64,000 nucleotides of DNA from Halomonas sp. JB37 (GTDB lineage Bacteria; Pseudomonadota; Gammaproteobacteria; Pseudomonadales; Halomonadaceae). Under the pieces are notes generated by a model that was given only the letters and a program-made list of their open reading frames with translations, had not been told where the DNA came from and did not search any database. The DNA is taken from positions 2,666,001 to 2,730,000 of the forward strand of contig NZ_NRGW01000001.1 of assembly GCF_002332255.1 (NCBI RefSeq), read 5' to 3'. The translations under genes and the position numbers were made by a program. This document shows, piece by piece, positions 29,178 to 39,015 of the stretch. The number at the start of each line of letters is the position of its first letter. Within the stretch, counting starts at the first letter, position 1.

Positions 29178-30416
29178 CTAAACTTTCTTAAATAGCAGCG
29201 AGCCGTTAGTGCCACCAAAGCCAAACGAGTTAGACAGCGTCATCTCAATAAGCATGTCACGGGCGGTATGCGGCACGTAATCAAGATTGCAGCCTTCCTG
29301 CGGGTTATCCAAATTAATCGTTGGTGGCGCCACCTGATCACGGATAGCTAAGATGCAAAATACTGCTTCTACCGCACCAGCCGCACCCAGCAAATGCCCA
29401 ATCATTGATTTGGTCGAGCTGACGGCCACGCTATTAGCGGCATCACCCAGCACGCTTTCAATAGCACGGCTCTCGGCTAAATCCCCGGCGGCCGTCGACG
29501 TTCCATGAGCATTGATATAATGCAGCTTGGACACATCTATCTGGGCATCTCTAATCGCATTACGCATAGAGAGCGCCGCGCCGCGACCATCTTCGGGTGG
29601 CGAGGTCATATGGTACGCGTCGTCACTCATACCGAACCCCACTAGCTCAGCATACATGTGCGCGCCACGGGCTTTGGCATGTTCATACTCTTCAAGTACC
29701 AGTACACCGGCACCGTCAGATAATACAAAGCCATCACGATCCTTATCCCACGGGCGGCTAGCAGCCTGCGGGTCATCGTTGCGCGTGGAAAGCGCGCGCG
29801 CGGCAGAAAACCCACCCAGACCAAGCGGCGTGGTGGCCATTTCTGCCCCGCCACAAACCATGACGTCAGCATCGCCATAGGCAATCGTACGCGCGCTGTA
29901 ACCAATATTATGCGTGCCTGACGTGCAGGCCGTCGTAATCGCAATATTGGGCCCTCTAAAACCATGCTGAATCGCCATGTTGCCGGAAATCATATTGATG
30001 ATAGAGCCTGGCACAAAGAACGGTGACACCTTACGAGCGCCGCCTTTATTCAACGCGTTGTGGTTATGCTCAATCATTGGCAAACCACCAATGCCTGAGC
30101 CAATAGCCACACCGATACGATCGGCATTTTCTTCGCTGCACTCGATGCCCGAGTCTTCAACTGCCTGGGCACCCGCTGCCATGCCGTATTGGATAAATAG
30201 ATCCATTTTACGGGCGTCTTTAGGGCTCAGATACGGACTAATATCAAAGTTTTTAATAGAACCACCAAAGCGGGTGTTAAATCCGCTGGTGTCGAAATGT
30301 TCAATCGGTGTAATGCCACTTTTGCCTGCAACAATGTTAGCCCACGACTCATCAACACTATTACCCACCGGAGTCACCAGGCCTAGCCCAGTTACCACTA
30401 CCCTTTTCCGTGCCAT
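29178..30416 (-). CDS. fabF: Beta-ketoacyl-ACP synthase II
   Basis: This 412-residue condensing enzyme elongates fatty acids. I start at the ATG at 30416 ([18 protein letters not shown]), which has GGAGGAAAG before it; a further in-frame ATG at 30434 lacks family match. The catalytic triad is visible: Cys in [12 protein letters not shown], His in [13 protein letters not shown], His in [15 protein letters not shown]. The ending [15 protein letters not shown] is typical. The upstream acpP has its own terminator, so fabF may use a separate promoter. Confidence 0.96.
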   Translation of the reverse strand: MARKRVVVTGLGLVTPVGNSVDESWANIVAGKSGITPIEHFDTSGFNTRFGGSIKNFDISPYLSPKDARKMDLFIQYGMAAGAQAVEDSGIECSEENADRIGVAIGSGIGGLPMIEHNHNALNKGGARKVSPFFVPGSIINMISGNMAIQHGFRGPNIAITTACTSGTHNIGYSARTIAYGDADVMVCGGAEMATTPLGLGGFSAARALSTRNDDPQAASRPWDKDRDGFVLSDGAGVLVLEEYEHAKARGAHMYAELVGFGMSDDAYHMTSPPEDGRGAALSMRNAIRDAQIDVSKLHYINAHGTSTAAGDLAESRAIESVLGDAANSVAVSSTKSMIGHLLGAAGAVEAVFCILAIRDQVAPPTINLDNPQEGCNLDYVPHTARDMLIEMTLSNSFGFGGTNGSLLFKKV

Positions 30417-30528
30417 CTGCTTTCCTCCATGCATCCATGGTGATGCAACCCACTTGGGTCATTTGCTGCTTAAATTTGGTCAATAGTATAACGGACTTTG
30501 AACGTTATAAGCATTGTTGCAGCAAAGC

Positions 30529-30555
30529 AAAAAAGCCGCCCTGCGAAAGGACGGC
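30529..30555 (-). terminator. Rho-independent terminator after acpP
   Basis: On the minus strand a stem GCCGTCCT / AGGGCGGC (one mismatch, TTTCGC loop) is followed by six T residues. It lies about 50 bases after the acpP stop and lets the very abundant acpP mRNA end before fabF. Confidence 0.88.
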
Positions 30556-30607
30556 TCTTAAGGCGGGTGCTAGCACCCCACCCAGGTTCGATGCATCGAT
30601 ACAGCCC

Positions 30608-30841
30608 TTACTGGTGGGCGTTCACGTAATCGATGGCTTCTTGAACCGTGGTGATTTTTTCAGCTTCTTCATCAGGAATTTCAGTATCAAATTCCTCTTC
30701 CAAAGCCATTACCAGCTCAACGGTGTCGAGCGAGTCAGCACCCAAGTCTTCTGTAAAAGAAGAACTGTTTTGGATGTCTTCTTCTTTAACGTTCAGGCGT
30801 TCTGCTACAACTTTCTTCACGCGCTCTTCAATAGTACTCAT
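30608..30841 (-). CDS. acpP: Acyl carrier protein
   Basis: This 77-residue acidic carrier holds growing fatty acids. The start is the ATG at 30841 ([16 protein letters not shown]), with GGAG before it; the longer frame to 30901 is not family-like. The phosphopantetheine serine is in [16 protein letters not shown] strong own terminator follows, and fabG lies upstream on the same strand, the classic fabD-fabG-acpP-fabF order. Confidence 0.97.
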   Translation of the reverse strand: MSTIEERVKKVVAERLNVKEEDIQNSSSFTEDLGADSLDTVELVMALEEEFDTEIPDEEAEKITTVQEAIDYVNAHQ

Positions 30842-30965
30842 TAACGTACTCCAGTCGTTCACATTAGCCGTTTTTGATAACCAGCTATTTGGAAACCGCA
30901 AGCCAAAAGCTGCGGGGTAGTTTATAGACGCCCTTGGATCGACGCAACCGCCAAGCCCAAGGCCA

Positions 30966-31709
30966 TCAACGCATATTCATGCCGCCGTTAACGTGAAGCG
31001 TCTCTCCGGTAATATAACCGGCTGCTTCACTGGTCAAAAAACCCACCGCTGCGGCGATCTCTTCCGGCGCCCCTAAACGAGCCAACGGAATTTGCTTAAG
31101 CAACATTTCATGCTGCGCCTCAGGCAGCGCTCCGGTCATATCAGTGGCGATAAACCCCGGCGCCACTGCGTTAACCGTAATGGCGCGCGAGGAAACCTCT
31201 CGAGCCAAAGCGCGACTAAAGCCCTCCATTCCCGCTTTGGCGGCCGCATAGTTAGTTTGGCCCAGGTTGCCCATGGTTGCCACTACAGAACTAATCGACA
31301 CGATACGCCCAAAACGCGCTTTGGTCATACCACGCAAGCAGGCTTTGCTTACACGGTAGACAGATTTCAAGTTGGTATCCATGACGGAGTCCCACTCGTC
31401 CTCTTTCATGCGCATTAGCAAATTGTCGCGCGTGATACCCGCACTGTTAACCAAAATAGTCGGCGCACCAAAGCGCGCAGTGATGGTTTTCAACACGTCA
31501 TCAATGCTGGCCTGATCAGTCACATTCAAGCATAGGCCGGCTCCTTCAATGCCATTCTCTTTGAGATCGGCATCAATTTTTTCAGCGCCCGACTCGCTCG
31601 TGGCCGTGCCAATCACAACACGGCCCTGGCGACCTAGCTCGCGGGCAATCGCTTGCCCAATGCCACGACTCGCACCAGTTACTAGTGCCACTCTACGTTC
31701 TTGCGTCAT
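30966..31709 (-). CDS. fabG: 3-oxoacyl-ACP reductase
   Basis: This 247-residue short-chain dehydrogenase uses NADPH to reduce 3-oxoacyl-ACP. The NADP loop is [27 protein letters not shown] is typical of FabG. The catalytic Ser-Tyr-Lys triad is visible in [22 protein letters not shown]. The ending [14 protein letters not shown] is conserved. It lies between fabD and acpP. Confidence 0.96.
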   Translation of the reverse strand: MTQERRVALVTGASRGIGQAIARELGRQGRVVIGTATSESGAEKIDADLKENGIEGAGLCLNVTDQASIDDVLKTITARFGAPTILVNSAGITRDNLLMRMKEDEWDSVMDTNLKSVYRVSKACLRGMTKARFGRIVSISSVVATMGNLGQTNYAAAKAGMEGFSRALAREVSSRAITVNAVAPGFIATDMTGALPEAQHEMLLKQIPLARLGAPEEIAAAVGFLTSEAAGYITGETLHVNGGMNMR

Positions 31710-31766
31710 AACGTTCTGCCTTCAACCGTGTCTACACGTTAGGATAGCGATCAAAACAGCCTGCGG

Positions 31767-32726
31767 TCACGCTTTGCCAATCAACGTTTCACGCGCTAGC
31801 GCTAGCGCCGAGTTAAGGCTGTCAGGATCATTCACTGCCAGCCCCTTACTACCCTTCACGATACGCTTATTAAGACCAGTCAACACCTTTCCTGGCCCGC
31901 ACTCAATAAATACCTCAACGCCCTGGCTTGCCATCACTTCAACGCAAGCACTCCAGCGCACCGGCTGATACAGCTGCTCAATAAGGCGTGTACGCAGTGT
32001 CGCAATATCGGCATGGGCCTGGGCATCAACATTCTGGATCACTTGATAGCGCGGCGTTCGCAGCTCAATAGTCTGCATAGCCGCCTCCAACCGTTCAGCA
32101 GCAGGTCGCATCAACGCACAGTGCGATGGCACCGAAACCGGCAGCGCCATAGCGCGCTTAGCACCCGCCTCTTGGCAGGCTACCATTGCCCGCTCAACGG
32201 CCGCTTTAGCGCCGGCAATAACCACCTGCCCCGGAGAGTTATAATTGACGGCAGAAACAACATCACCCTGAGCCGCCTTTTCACAAGCAGCCTCGACAGC
32301 ATCATCTGCCAAGCCAAGGATCGCCGCCATGCCACCTTCACCCGCGGGCACCGCCTCCTGCATAGCCTCACCGCGCAGACGTACTAAATTGACGCCTTCG
32401 GCAAAGCTCATGACGCCAGCACACACCATCGCACTGTATTCGCCCAAGCTATGGCCAGCCATCACACTCGGGCGCGGCCCCTCTAACTCCTGCCAGACGC
32501 GCCAAATAGCCATGCTTGCAGAGAGCAACGCAGGCTGGGTGCATGCAGTTGCATTAAGCGATGCTTCAGGACCTTCTTGGACGACTTTCCACAAGTCATA
32601 GCCCAAAGCATCAGACGCTTCCTCAAATGTCGTTCCCACTACACTATAGCGCTCGGCCAGCTCTCGCAGCATTCCTAGCTGCTGAGAGCCTTGCCCGGGA
32701 AAAATGAGGGCAAGGGGTTGAGACAT
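31767..32726 (-). CDS. fabD: Malonyl-CoA:ACP transacylase
   Basis: This 319-residue enzyme loads malonyl groups onto ACP. The start is the ATG at 32726 (MSQPLALIFPGQGSQ), with AAAGGTGA before it; the frame stays open to 32801 without family match. Catalytic serine is in VMAGHSLGEYSAMV, the acyl-binding arginine in VRLRGEAMQEAVP, and the general-base histidine in VSVPSHCALM. Length matches E. coli FabD (309). It lies 57 bases ahead of fabG. Confidence 0.96.
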   Translation of the reverse strand: MSQPLALIFPGQGSQQLGMLRELAERYSVVGTTFEEASDALGYDLWKVVQEGPEASLNATACTQPALLSASMAIWRVWQELEGPRPSVMAGHSLGEYSAMVCAGVMSFAEGVNLVRLRGEAMQEAVPAGEGGMAAILGLADDAVEAACEKAAQGDVVSAVNYNSPGQVVIAGAKAAVERAMVACQEAGAKRAMALPVSVPSHCALMRPAAERLEAAMQTIELRTPRYQVIQNVDAQAHADIATLRTRLIEQLYQPVRWSACVEVMASQGVEVFIECGPGKVLTGLNKRIVKGSKGLAVNDPDSLNSALALARETLIGKA

Positions 32727-32845
32727 GTCGTTCACCTTTGCTCTAGTAGGCATTTGCTCATATGAGCGATAGGCGAGGCTATTGGCACATCCTGATGCCA
32801 CCTATAACCCGCAAAAAACTCTTACCGTTTATTATCTACTCATGG

Positions 32846-33889
32846 CTAGTAAGCACCATCATTTTCACATGATGACGCCTGCCAGCGGCCTGCGATCCTC
32901 GCAGGTAAATTGTGTTCTACTTCCTTTAGAGCCCGCTGAATAGCGTAGTAAAAACCATCGGCATGCGTACTGCCGTGACTTTTCACCACAATCCCACGCA
33001 GCCCTAATAAACTAGCCCCATTATAGCGAACAGGATCAAGCTCTCGCTTCAACCGCTTCAACACAGGCTTGGCCAGTAGACTTGCCAAACGACCACTCAG
33101 ACGCGATTCAAATGCCATCTGTACGCGTTCGACCAACATACTTGTCAAGCCTTCGCTTGCCTTAAGCACAGCATTACCTACAAAGCCGTCGCATACCACT
33201 ACGTCAAGCTGACCCTTAAACAGATCACCACCTTCGGCATAGCCTTCATAGGTAAAGGCATCATCGTTAGCATACTCACGCAGCAGACGATCGGCCTCCC
33301 GCACGCTAGCGCTTCCTTTGGTTGCTTCTGAGCCAACGTTAAGCAGCGCCACCCGAGGCACCGCCGTACTATCGACACATTGCGCCATCGCCGCGCCCAT
33401 GAGCGCAAAATCAACCAACCGACTCGCAGGCGAATCAACGTTAGCGCCTAAATCAAGCAAATAGCAGCGACGCCCAGCGCGAGCCGGGATTGCAGTACTG
33501 ATCGCCGGGCGAGAAATACCCTTGATCATTCCCAGCTCTCGCCGTGCAAGCGCCACCAACGCGGCCGTATTACCCGCGCTGACACCCGCATCTGCTTCGC
33601 CCCGAGCAACGCTGCGCAACATATGCGCCATGCTACTCGAACGACCTTTGCGCAATGCCCAGGCAGCCGTCGCAGATGGCATGATGCTATCGGGAGCATC
33701 ACAGACCACCAAACGCGACGCTGCCGCAGCCAATGGCTGCGGCAAGCGCGAAAGCTCAGCAAGAATCTGCTGACGCGGGCCAAACAAAATCAGCTCTAGG
33801 CCTGGGTTTTCTACCACAGCCCTGGCAGAGCCAGCGACAATTGCACGAGGGCCTTGGTCACCCCCCATTACATCAATCGCTAGACGCAT
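32846..33889 (-). CDS. plsX: Phosphate acyltransferase PlsX
   Basis: This 347-residue enzyme makes acyl-phosphate from acyl-ACP for phospholipid synthesis. It opens [14 protein letters not shown], the PlsX signature, and contains [39 protein letters not shown] and [16 protein letters not shown]. It ends with the region [17 protein letters not shown]. It sits between rpmF and fabD, a conserved arrangement linking ribosome and lipid synthesis. Confidence 0.95.
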   Translation of the reverse strand: MRLAIDVMGGDQGPRAIVAGSARAVVENPGLELILFGPRQQILAELSRLPQPLAAAASRLVVCDAPDSIMPSATAAWALRKGRSSSMAHMLRSVARGEADAGVSAGNTAALVALARRELGMIKGISRPAISTAIPARAGRRCYLLDLGANVDSPASRLVDFALMGAAMAQCVDSTAVPRVALLNVGSEATKGSASVREADRLLREYANDDAFTYEGYAEGGDLFKGQLDVVVCDGFVGNAVLKASEGLTSMLVERVQMAFESRLSGRLASLLAKPVLKRLKRELDPVRYNGASLLGLRGIVVKSHGSTHADGFYYAIQRALKEVEHNLPARIAGRWQASSCENDGAY

Positions 33890-33932
33890 ACCGCACCGAA
33901 TCCGTTTAGCCGCTTAACAGTGCCGTTGAGAC

Positions 33933-34103
33933 TTATACCTCAACAACCTTACGACCACGGTAGAAGCCATCTGAGGCAACGTGGTGACGCAGGTGAGTAG
34001 TACCGGTTTCTTTGTCCTGAGACAGAGTCGGGCCGGTCAGTGCATCGTGGCTACGACGCATGCCGCGCTTGGAACGAGTTTTACGATTCTGCTGAACTGC
34101 CAT
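33933..34103 (-). CDS. rpmF: 50S ribosomal protein L32
   Basis: This 56-residue ribosomal protein was read by hand from the ATG at 34103 to TAA at 33933. It opens [20 protein letters not shown] and ends [11 protein letters not shown], matching E. coli L32 closely. It has no zinc-binding cysteine pairs, so it is the zinc-free form. It lies 36 bases after yceD and 43 bases before plsX, the usual yceD-rpmF-plsX unit. Confidence 0.96.
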   Translation of the reverse strand: MAVQQNRKTRSKRGMRRSHDALTGPTLSQDKETGTTHLRHHVASDGFYRGRKVVEV

Positions 34104-34139
34104 GGGTGTTTACTCCAAGGTATTTAAGGTAAAGGGTGC

Positions 34140-34730
34140 TTATTTTTTGCCTTTCAAGACATTCAGCACCGCGAAAGGGTTCGTCGCTGGCGTTACTTCT
34201 GTCGCCGCGCCTTCTGTTTTGCTGACCAGCTGCTCCGCCGAGACATGACATTCGGCTTCATCGTGATAGACCACCTGAGGCAGGCTAAGAATCAATTCAT
34301 CCTCAACCACGGTCAGAAGATCCAGCTGTTCCTTTTCCACCAGCACCGGTTCATGACTCGCAGGCAGCTCGGCCGCTAAGGCTTCATCAGTGATCATTCC
34401 AAGCAGAAAGTCACTGTCCACCTGTTGAGGCAGCGGCACCAGGCAGCGTCGGCAGGCAAGCGCTAACGCCGCTTGCAAGTGGCCACGAATTTCACGACGG
34501 CCTTGAGCATCGACGCCAAACTCAAGCACGACATGACAGTCGCCAGTTTGGACACCCGCTTCATCGGCAAGACGTGGCAGCTTATCAAGCGCTACCAAGC
34601 CTTCGATTCGTTCGTGGCGGGCTGCAAGCTTATAAGGCTCAACCCGGCTGGGGAGTTGTGAGGTCAACATAGGCGCGCAATGATAGGCACTCCCCCTGCT
34701 GGTGTCAAAGCCGTCGGTGCAATTCTTCAT
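34140..34730 (-). CDS. yceD: YceD family (DUF177) protein, paired with rpmF
   Basis: This protein resembles E. coli YceD, which is co-transcribed with rpmF and implicated in 23S rRNA accumulation. Family features are the LACRRCLVPLPQQV cysteine pair, LVEKEQLDLLTVVEDELILSLP, HDEAECHVS and the end NPFAVLNVLKGKK. Two starts are possible: ATG at 34730 has GAGGAAGCT ahead of it but adds 20 unmatched residues (196 in all), while ATG at 34670 (MLTSQLPSRVEP, 176 residues) fits the family length but lacks a clear ribosome-binding site. Confidence 0.88.
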   Translation of the reverse strand: MKNCTDGFDTSRGSAYHCAPMLTSQLPSRVEPYKLAARHERIEGLVALDKLPRLADEAGVQTGDCHVVLEFGVDAQGRREIRGHLQAALALACRRCLVPLPQQVDSDFLLGMITDEALAAELPASHEPVLVEKEQLDLLTVVEDELILSLPQVVYHDEAECHVSAEQLVSKTEGAATEVTPATNPFAVLNVLKGKK

Positions 34731-34739
34731 AGCTTCCTC

Positions 34740-34808
34740 AATAAATAACCCGAATAGGGCTCAATAAACAGCCCATCTGGGGCTTAATCAATCCCCCAAT
34801 AGGCAGGT
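34740..34808. repeat. Three 23-base units with inner CCC...GGG arms upstream of yceD
   Basis: AATAAATAACCCGAATAGGGCTC, AATAAACAGCCCATCTGGGGCTT (in pieces of 20 or less: AATAAACAGCCCATCTGGGG) and a third, more diverged unit starting AATCAATCCCCCAATAGG. Each unit holds a short CCC/GGG inverted repeat that could form a tiny hairpin. They lie just before yceD, in its leader. Confidence 0.6.
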
Positions 34809-34902
34809 TTAACTGCTTTCGCTACACTCTACTGCTTCGACGCTCTACTTAAACACTGCATTAACCCAATCACAGCAGAAACAACCGCTGCCAGGAGCTT
34901 TT

Positions 34903-35517
34903 GTGACTTCACCAATGACCGAACCATTAACAACCGAGCTGATACTGGCCTCCAGCTCACGCTGGCGACGCGAGCTACTTGACCGCCTGCAGCTTCCTTA
35001 CCAATGCTACTCGCCTGACATTGATGAAACACCGCGTAGCGGCGAAACACCGCATGCGTTAGTGCATCGCCTCGCGCTTAGCAAAGCCAATGCTGTTGCA
35101 ACGCGCTTTCCACATCACTGCATTATCGGTTCCGATCAAGTCGCGGTATTTGAAGGCGATATTATCGGCAAGCCGCATACGTCAGAAAAAGCACGCGCCA
35201 ACCTTGCTCGCTTTTCCGGCCAGCGCGTCACATTTCTCACCGGGCTCGCACTTTTAGATACACGCCATCAGCGCCATCACGTGCACGTGGAGCCTTTCGA
35301 GGTCGTTTTTCGCACCCTGAGCACCCAGGAAATCGAAAATTACGTCACCAAAGAGCAGCCGCTGGACAGTGCTGGCAGCTTTCGAATGGAAGGATTAGGC
35401 ATTGCGCTGTTTGAAAAACTGGAGGGTCGCGACCCCAACGCGCTGATTGGGCTACCGCTGATTGCACTATGCGATATGCTACGCCAAGCAGGCCTAGACC
35501 CGCTTGGCGCCTCATAA
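34903..35517 (+). CDS. yceF: Maf-family nucleoside triphosphate pyrophosphatase YceF
   Basis: This 204-residue Maf-like protein belongs to the YceF branch, which hydrolyses 7-methyl-GTP. The start is GTG at 34903, with AGGAG before it. Diagnostic stretches are LASSSRWRRELLDRLQLPY, DIDETPRSGETPHALV, CIIGSDQVAVFEGD, GKPHTSEKAR and SFRMEGLGIALFEKLEGRDPN, which match E. coli YceF. It is divergent from yceD and convergent with sppA. A house-cleaning enzyme for modified nucleotides. Confidence 0.93.
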   Translation: MTSPMTEPLTTELILASSSRWRRELLDRLQLPYQCYSPDIDETPRSGETPHALVHRLALSKANAVATRFPHHCIIGSDQVAVFEGDIIGKPHTSEKARANLARFSGQRVTFLTGLALLDTRHQRHHVHVEPFEVVFRTLSTQEIENYVTKEQPLDSAGSFRMEGLGIALFEKLEGRDPNALIGLPLIALCDMLRQAGLDPLGAS

Positions 35518-35540
35518 CAGGCAGCCGCTTTATCTATACA

Positions 35541-35567
35541 GGTATGCCTAGTCTAGACAAGCATACC
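35541..35567. terminator. Possible hairpin between convergent yceF and sppA
   Basis: GGTATGC and GCATACC pair around a 13-base loop that itself contains TAGTCTAGAC. It lies between the two stop codons with no T-run, so it is a weak terminator candidate. Confidence 0.35.
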
Positions 35568-35585
35568 CATACCGGCGCGCTCAAG

Positions 35586-36626
35586 CTAAAAGCGCAGCGG
35601 GGTGTTAGGGGCGTGAACGCCCAATACCTCAGCAGTAACCTGGGCAAAGCGTCGCGTCAGGCGCTCAAACGGATCAAGGCTCGGCGTGTAATCAATCCAC
35701 TCGGTATCGCCAACCTGCTCGCGCGCCACCTGCTCAAGGCTACCCAACTGATCGACTAAACCAAGCTCAAGGCTCTGCTCGCCGCTCCAAATCAGGCCAG
35801 AGAAAATATCCGGACTATCGCTGAGCCGATCGCCCCTTCCAGCACGCACATCGTCAATGAACTGCCGATGGGTTTGGCTAAGCACGCCCTGCCAAAACGT
35901 CTCGGCGTCGTCATCTAGCGGCTGAAAAGGATCTAAGAAGGCTTTGTTCTCGCCCGCGGTCAGCACACGACGCTCAACGCCGAGACGAGATATAGCCTCC
36001 TCAAAACCAAACCCTGCATAGATAACACCGATTGAGCCGACCAGGCTCACAGGCGATGCGACAATGTCGTCGGCCGCCGCGGCAATGTAATAGGCACCGC
36101 TGGCACCGATATCTTCAATGACCGCAATAATCGGCTTATCACCTTGCTCTCGTAGCCGCATGATCTCCGCATAGATACGCTGTGACTGCACCGGACTACC
36201 GCCAGGACTATTGATATGCAGCACCACGGCGGCTGCGCTTTCCGCCTCCCAGGCGCGGTTAAGGCCCTGAATAATACGCTCAGCATTGGCAGGTGAATCA
36301 CTGGCGATCACGCCATTCACCGCCACAATACCTAAATGGCGCTGGGTAGGTGCGGTCGAGCTAGGACTGTTCCAAAACAGCCCATAAAGCGTAGCAAATA
36401 GGACCACTAACACCACTGCGAACATCATCAAGCGGAAAAACAGTTTCCAGCGCCGCGTACGCCGCTGCTCGGTTAAAACACCGCCGACCCAACGGTCCAT
36501 CATGTCCACCTGGGCTAAGCGTTGACGCTCACGCAGCGTTTCAGCGTCGTCTCCGGGCGCACCTGCTACTGGGTCTACGCTTTCTGATGAAACTTCGGCA
36601 CCTTCTGTCCAGCGATCGTCACTCAT
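35586..36626 (-). CDS. sppA: S49 family signal-peptide peptidase (SppA/SohB type)
   Basis: This 346-residue membrane serine protease degrades cleaved signal peptides. A single N-terminal membrane segment is at about 65-90 (FFRLMMFAVVLVVLFATLYG). The S49 core starts at HLGIVAVNGVI; the catalytic serine lies in EDIGASGAYYIAAAADD and the lysine in TAGENKAFLDPF. The short single-domain form (about 340 residues) is half the size of E. coli SppA (618). Synteny with the HAD phosphatase and rluC matches pseudomonads. Confidence 0.93.
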   Translation of the reverse strand: MSDDRWTEGAEVSSESVDPVAGAPGDDAETLRERQRLAQVDMMDRWVGGVLTEQRRTRRWKLFFRLMMFAVVLVVLFATLYGLFWNSPSSTAPTQRHLGIVAVNGVIASDSPANAERIIQGLNRAWEAESAAAVVLHINSPGGSPVQSQRIYAEIMRLREQGDKPIIAVIEDIGASGAYYIAAAADDIVASPVSLVGSIGVIYAGFGFEEAISRLGVERRVLTAGENKAFLDPFQPLDDDAETFWQGVLSQTHRQFIDDVRAGRGDRLSDSPDIFSGLIWSGEQSLELGLVDQLGSLEQVAREQVGDTEWIDYTPSLDPFERLTRRFAQVTAEVLGVHAPNTPLRF

Positions 36627-36650
36627 AAAATACCCTTATATAGACGCAGG

Positions 36651-37304
36651 CTACTTGCCATGCAATCGCTCAAAAAGCTCATCGACGCTATGCGCCAACC
36701 ACTTAGGATGGCTCAGCGATAGGCGCTCTGGCGTATGCACGCCATAGGTTACTCCAATGCGATCCATACCAATCGCTCGTGCCATTTCCAAGTCGTACTC
36801 GGTATCGCCTACCATCACCGCCCGCTCAACCGGGACCGAAAGCTCTGACAACAGCTCGGCAAGCATTTGCGGATGGGGCTTCGAGCGCGTCTCATCCGCC
36901 GTACGACTAGATTCAAACCACGCACCGCTTCCCGTCTCCGCAAAAATGCGATCAAGACCACGGCGACTTTTGCCCGTCGCCACCGCCAAGCGCTGCCCCT
37001 CGCGTTCGCGCAGACGAGCAATGTGCGCTTCTACGTCGGCAAAAAACATCATTGGCGTTGCGTCAGCGTGCACAAAATGGTGCGAGTAACGCTCGCGAAG
37101 GCGCTCCGCCTGAGCCGGAAGAATGCCTGGGCAAAGTTTAGCAATCGCCTCGGGCAGGCCTAGGCCGATAATATCCTCAACGTCCGGCGCTGAGAGCGCG
37201 CCCCACTCTGCCTCTAAGGCAGCAGCCTGCATGCACGAGACAATACGCGGCACCGAGTCCATCAGCGTGCCATCCCAATCAAATATTATCAGTTCGTACT
37301 GCAT
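36651..37304 (-). CDS. HAD-superfamily phosphatase (Gph-like)
   Basis: This 217-residue hydrolase of the HAD family has motif I IFDWDGTLMDS with the nucleophile Asp. A helical cap follows (LGLPEAIAKLCPGI), then motif II VATGKSRRGLD and motif III/IV VMVGDTEYDLEMARAIG. It resembles phosphoglycolate phosphatases, but substrate cannot be read from these motifs. It lies between sppA and rluC as in pseudomonads, probably in one transcript with rluC. Confidence 0.85.
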   Translation of the reverse strand: MQYELIIFDWDGTLMDSVPRIVSCMQAAALEAEWGALSAPDVEDIIGLGLPEAIAKLCPGILPAQAERLRERYSHHFVHADATPMMFFADVEAHIARLREREGQRLAVATGKSRRGLDRIFAETGSGAWFESSRTADETRSKPHPQMLAELLSELSVPVERAVMVGDTEYDLEMARAIGMDRIGVTYGVHTPERLSLSHPKWLAHSVDELFERLHGK

Positions 37305-37343
37305 TACAGATCCTTCTTGGCAGGCATATAAACAAAGGGCCGC

Positions 37344-38285
37344 TTATCGACGGGCGCGCTTGAGGGTTTCTTCCAAAACCTCTGGCAGCGGTGCTTTAAC
37401 CGTTACCGGGCGGCCATTCGTAGGCTCAGGAAAGGTCAGCGCACGGGCATGCAAGAAAAGTCGCCCCAGCCCTAGCTGCTTAGTAAGAAAGCCACTTTCA
37501 CGGGTGGCGTACTTATCGTCCCCCAGCAGCGCATGGCCTGCATGGGCAGCGTGAACGCGAATTTGATGCGTGCGCCCCGTCACCGGCTCAGCTTCGATCA
37601 GGGTGACTTTCTCAAACGCTTCAACCACCGAAAAATGCGTCCGCGACACCTTCCCGTTAGGGTCAACCCTAACCCGCCGCTCCCCATTACCTGCATCAAA
37701 CCGGTCCAGACGAGCGCTTTCATAGGTTTTGCGCGCAGGCCAGCGCCCGCTCACTAGGGCTAAGTAGCGCTTATCCATGCCGTGCTTTTTTAATGACTCG
37801 TTGAGCGTCACTAGCGCATCGCGGGATTTAGCAAGCAGCAAACAGCCTGACGTATCGCGATCAAGCCGGTGAACCAGCTCTAAGAAACTCAAATCATCAC
37901 GCACTTGACGCAGCGCTTCGATCAAGCCAATTTTAACGCCGCTGCCACCGTGCACTGCCAGCCCTGAGGGCTTATTAAGCACCATCCAATCGGGGCCTTC
38001 CATAATAACGCTGCCGACTAACAGATCACGCAGATTATCACTGACCTCTTTAACCGCTTCACGCGGCGCCAAACGCAGCGGCGGCACGCGGACCAAATCC
38101 CCGGCCTGCAACCGATAATCCACCTTAACGCGCTTTTTATTAACGCGGACTTCACCCTTGCGCACGATCCGATAGATAAGCGCCCGCGGCGCTCCCTTCA
38201 AACGTGTCATGAGAAAATTATCAATTCGCTGCCCTGCTTGTTCCGGGGCAATATCCACCCACTGTACTTCACGCCCTTCGGACAT
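37344..38285 (-). CDS. rluC: 23S rRNA pseudouridine synthase RluC
   Basis: This 313-residue enzyme makes pseudouridine in 23S rRNA (955, 2504, 2580 in E. coli numbering). The N-terminal S4 RNA-binding domain is at residues 15-80 (GQRIDNFLMTRLKG; VRVNKKRVKVDYRLQAGD). The catalytic domain holds LNKPSGLAVHGGSG and the active-site Asp in VHRLDRDTSGCLL, followed by RTHQIRVHAAHAGHALLGD. It is divergent from rne, exactly as in E. coli and Pseudomonas. Confidence 0.94.
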   Translation of the reverse strand: MSEGREVQWVDIAPEQAGQRIDNFLMTRLKGAPRALIYRIVRKGEVRVNKKRVKVDYRLQAGDLVRVPPLRLAPREAVKEVSDNLRDLLVGSVIMEGPDWMVLNKPSGLAVHGGSGVKIGLIEALRQVRDDLSFLELVHRLDRDTSGCLLLAKSRDALVTLNESLKKHGMDKRYLALVSGRWPARKTYESARLDRFDAGNGERRVRVDPNGKVSRTHFSVVEAFEKVTLIEAEPVTGRTHQIRVHAAHAGHALLGDDKYATRESGFLTKQLGLGRLFLHARALTFPEPTNGRPVTVKAPLPEVLEETLKRARR

Positions 38286-39015
38286 TACTTGCTTACTCCT
38301 GCTGTTACTCTATGACGTCAGGCTAAAAACGGCATTCTAGCGTAGACCCAAGAGCATTGCGTCAATTGCTGGTCGTTGTCTTTACTGTTATATTCAAAAA
38401 TGCTCACCAGCCTAGCGCAGAAAGCTGTCTTATCTAGCGCTATCACTAGCTGATCAATAGCTAATTGGCAAAATTACTTAGCAGAATGTATCAATGCTGA
38501 GTTTGGTTAATGCGCCTGCCCGACAAACACGCAGGCCTGAGCACGAAAAGCGGCACCAGTGTACGCATTGCCCGTTTTTCCGGCATCGAAATATGATCTA
38601 AAAATGCAGCAAATCTGCCGCCCGTTCTTTTTGTCGGCAGATGAACGAAAGCCCAGCCCTCAACGGCGGGTAGAAACTTAAAAAACGCTACGTGCTGAGC
38701 AGCCCCTCCTTTTTCGTCACAAGGTGCCGACTGACTCAGGACGACAAGTTCAACGCTGTGCCGGTGGCCGGCGTTGGTGAATCGATGAATGCCAGGTGTT
38801 GGCGGTGTCAGCAGGGCCGGATGGACGTGACAGCCACCGGAACATGTCCTGCCTCCGCCACGTACTCAACGCCCTATTGGCCGGGTCGGCGATGACGCCT
38901 TCCCGGTTTTACGCGTCAGCATAGCTATGCGCCGAGCACAAGCACTCAGCAACCAGCGATTCACCTACGCCATGCCGTAGGTAGTTCGCCGGCACTTAAC
39001 GCTATGTGAGACAAC
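38286..39015 (+). promoter_or_regulatory. Long leader and control region of rne
   Basis: These 730 bases hold no supported gene (an open frame at 38692-38895 has no resemblance). Visible elements are: stem ATCTGCCG / CGGCAGAT at 38613-38642; a strong hairpin CCGGG-tc-GGCG / CGCC-tt-CCCGG at 38881-38906 followed by TTTT; a 12-base palindrome GCATAGCTATGC at 38919-38930; and ACCTACG / CGTAGGT at 38964-38983, ending about 33 bases before the rne ATG. Enterobacterial rne has a long structured leader that RNase E itself cleaves to limit its own synthesis; the same logic is likely here, by inference. Confidence 0.6.
38881..38910 (+). terminator. Terminator-like hairpin inside the rne leader
   Basis: Nine G/C-rich base pairs in two blocks, with a symmetrical TC/TT internal loop and ATGA loop, are followed by four T residues, 106 bases before the rne start codon. 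It could end a short leader RNA or attenuate rne. Confidence 0.55.

Noticed and set aside
30891..30915. Hairpin between fabG and acpP as a terminator
   Set aside because: The CCGCA / TGCGG stem is short with a large loop and only three T residues follow; too weak to claim.
38692..38895. Open frame of 67 codons in the rne leader (+)
   Set aside because: No family resemblance, no ribosome-binding site, and it overlaps hairpin-forming sequence; more likely untranslated leader.
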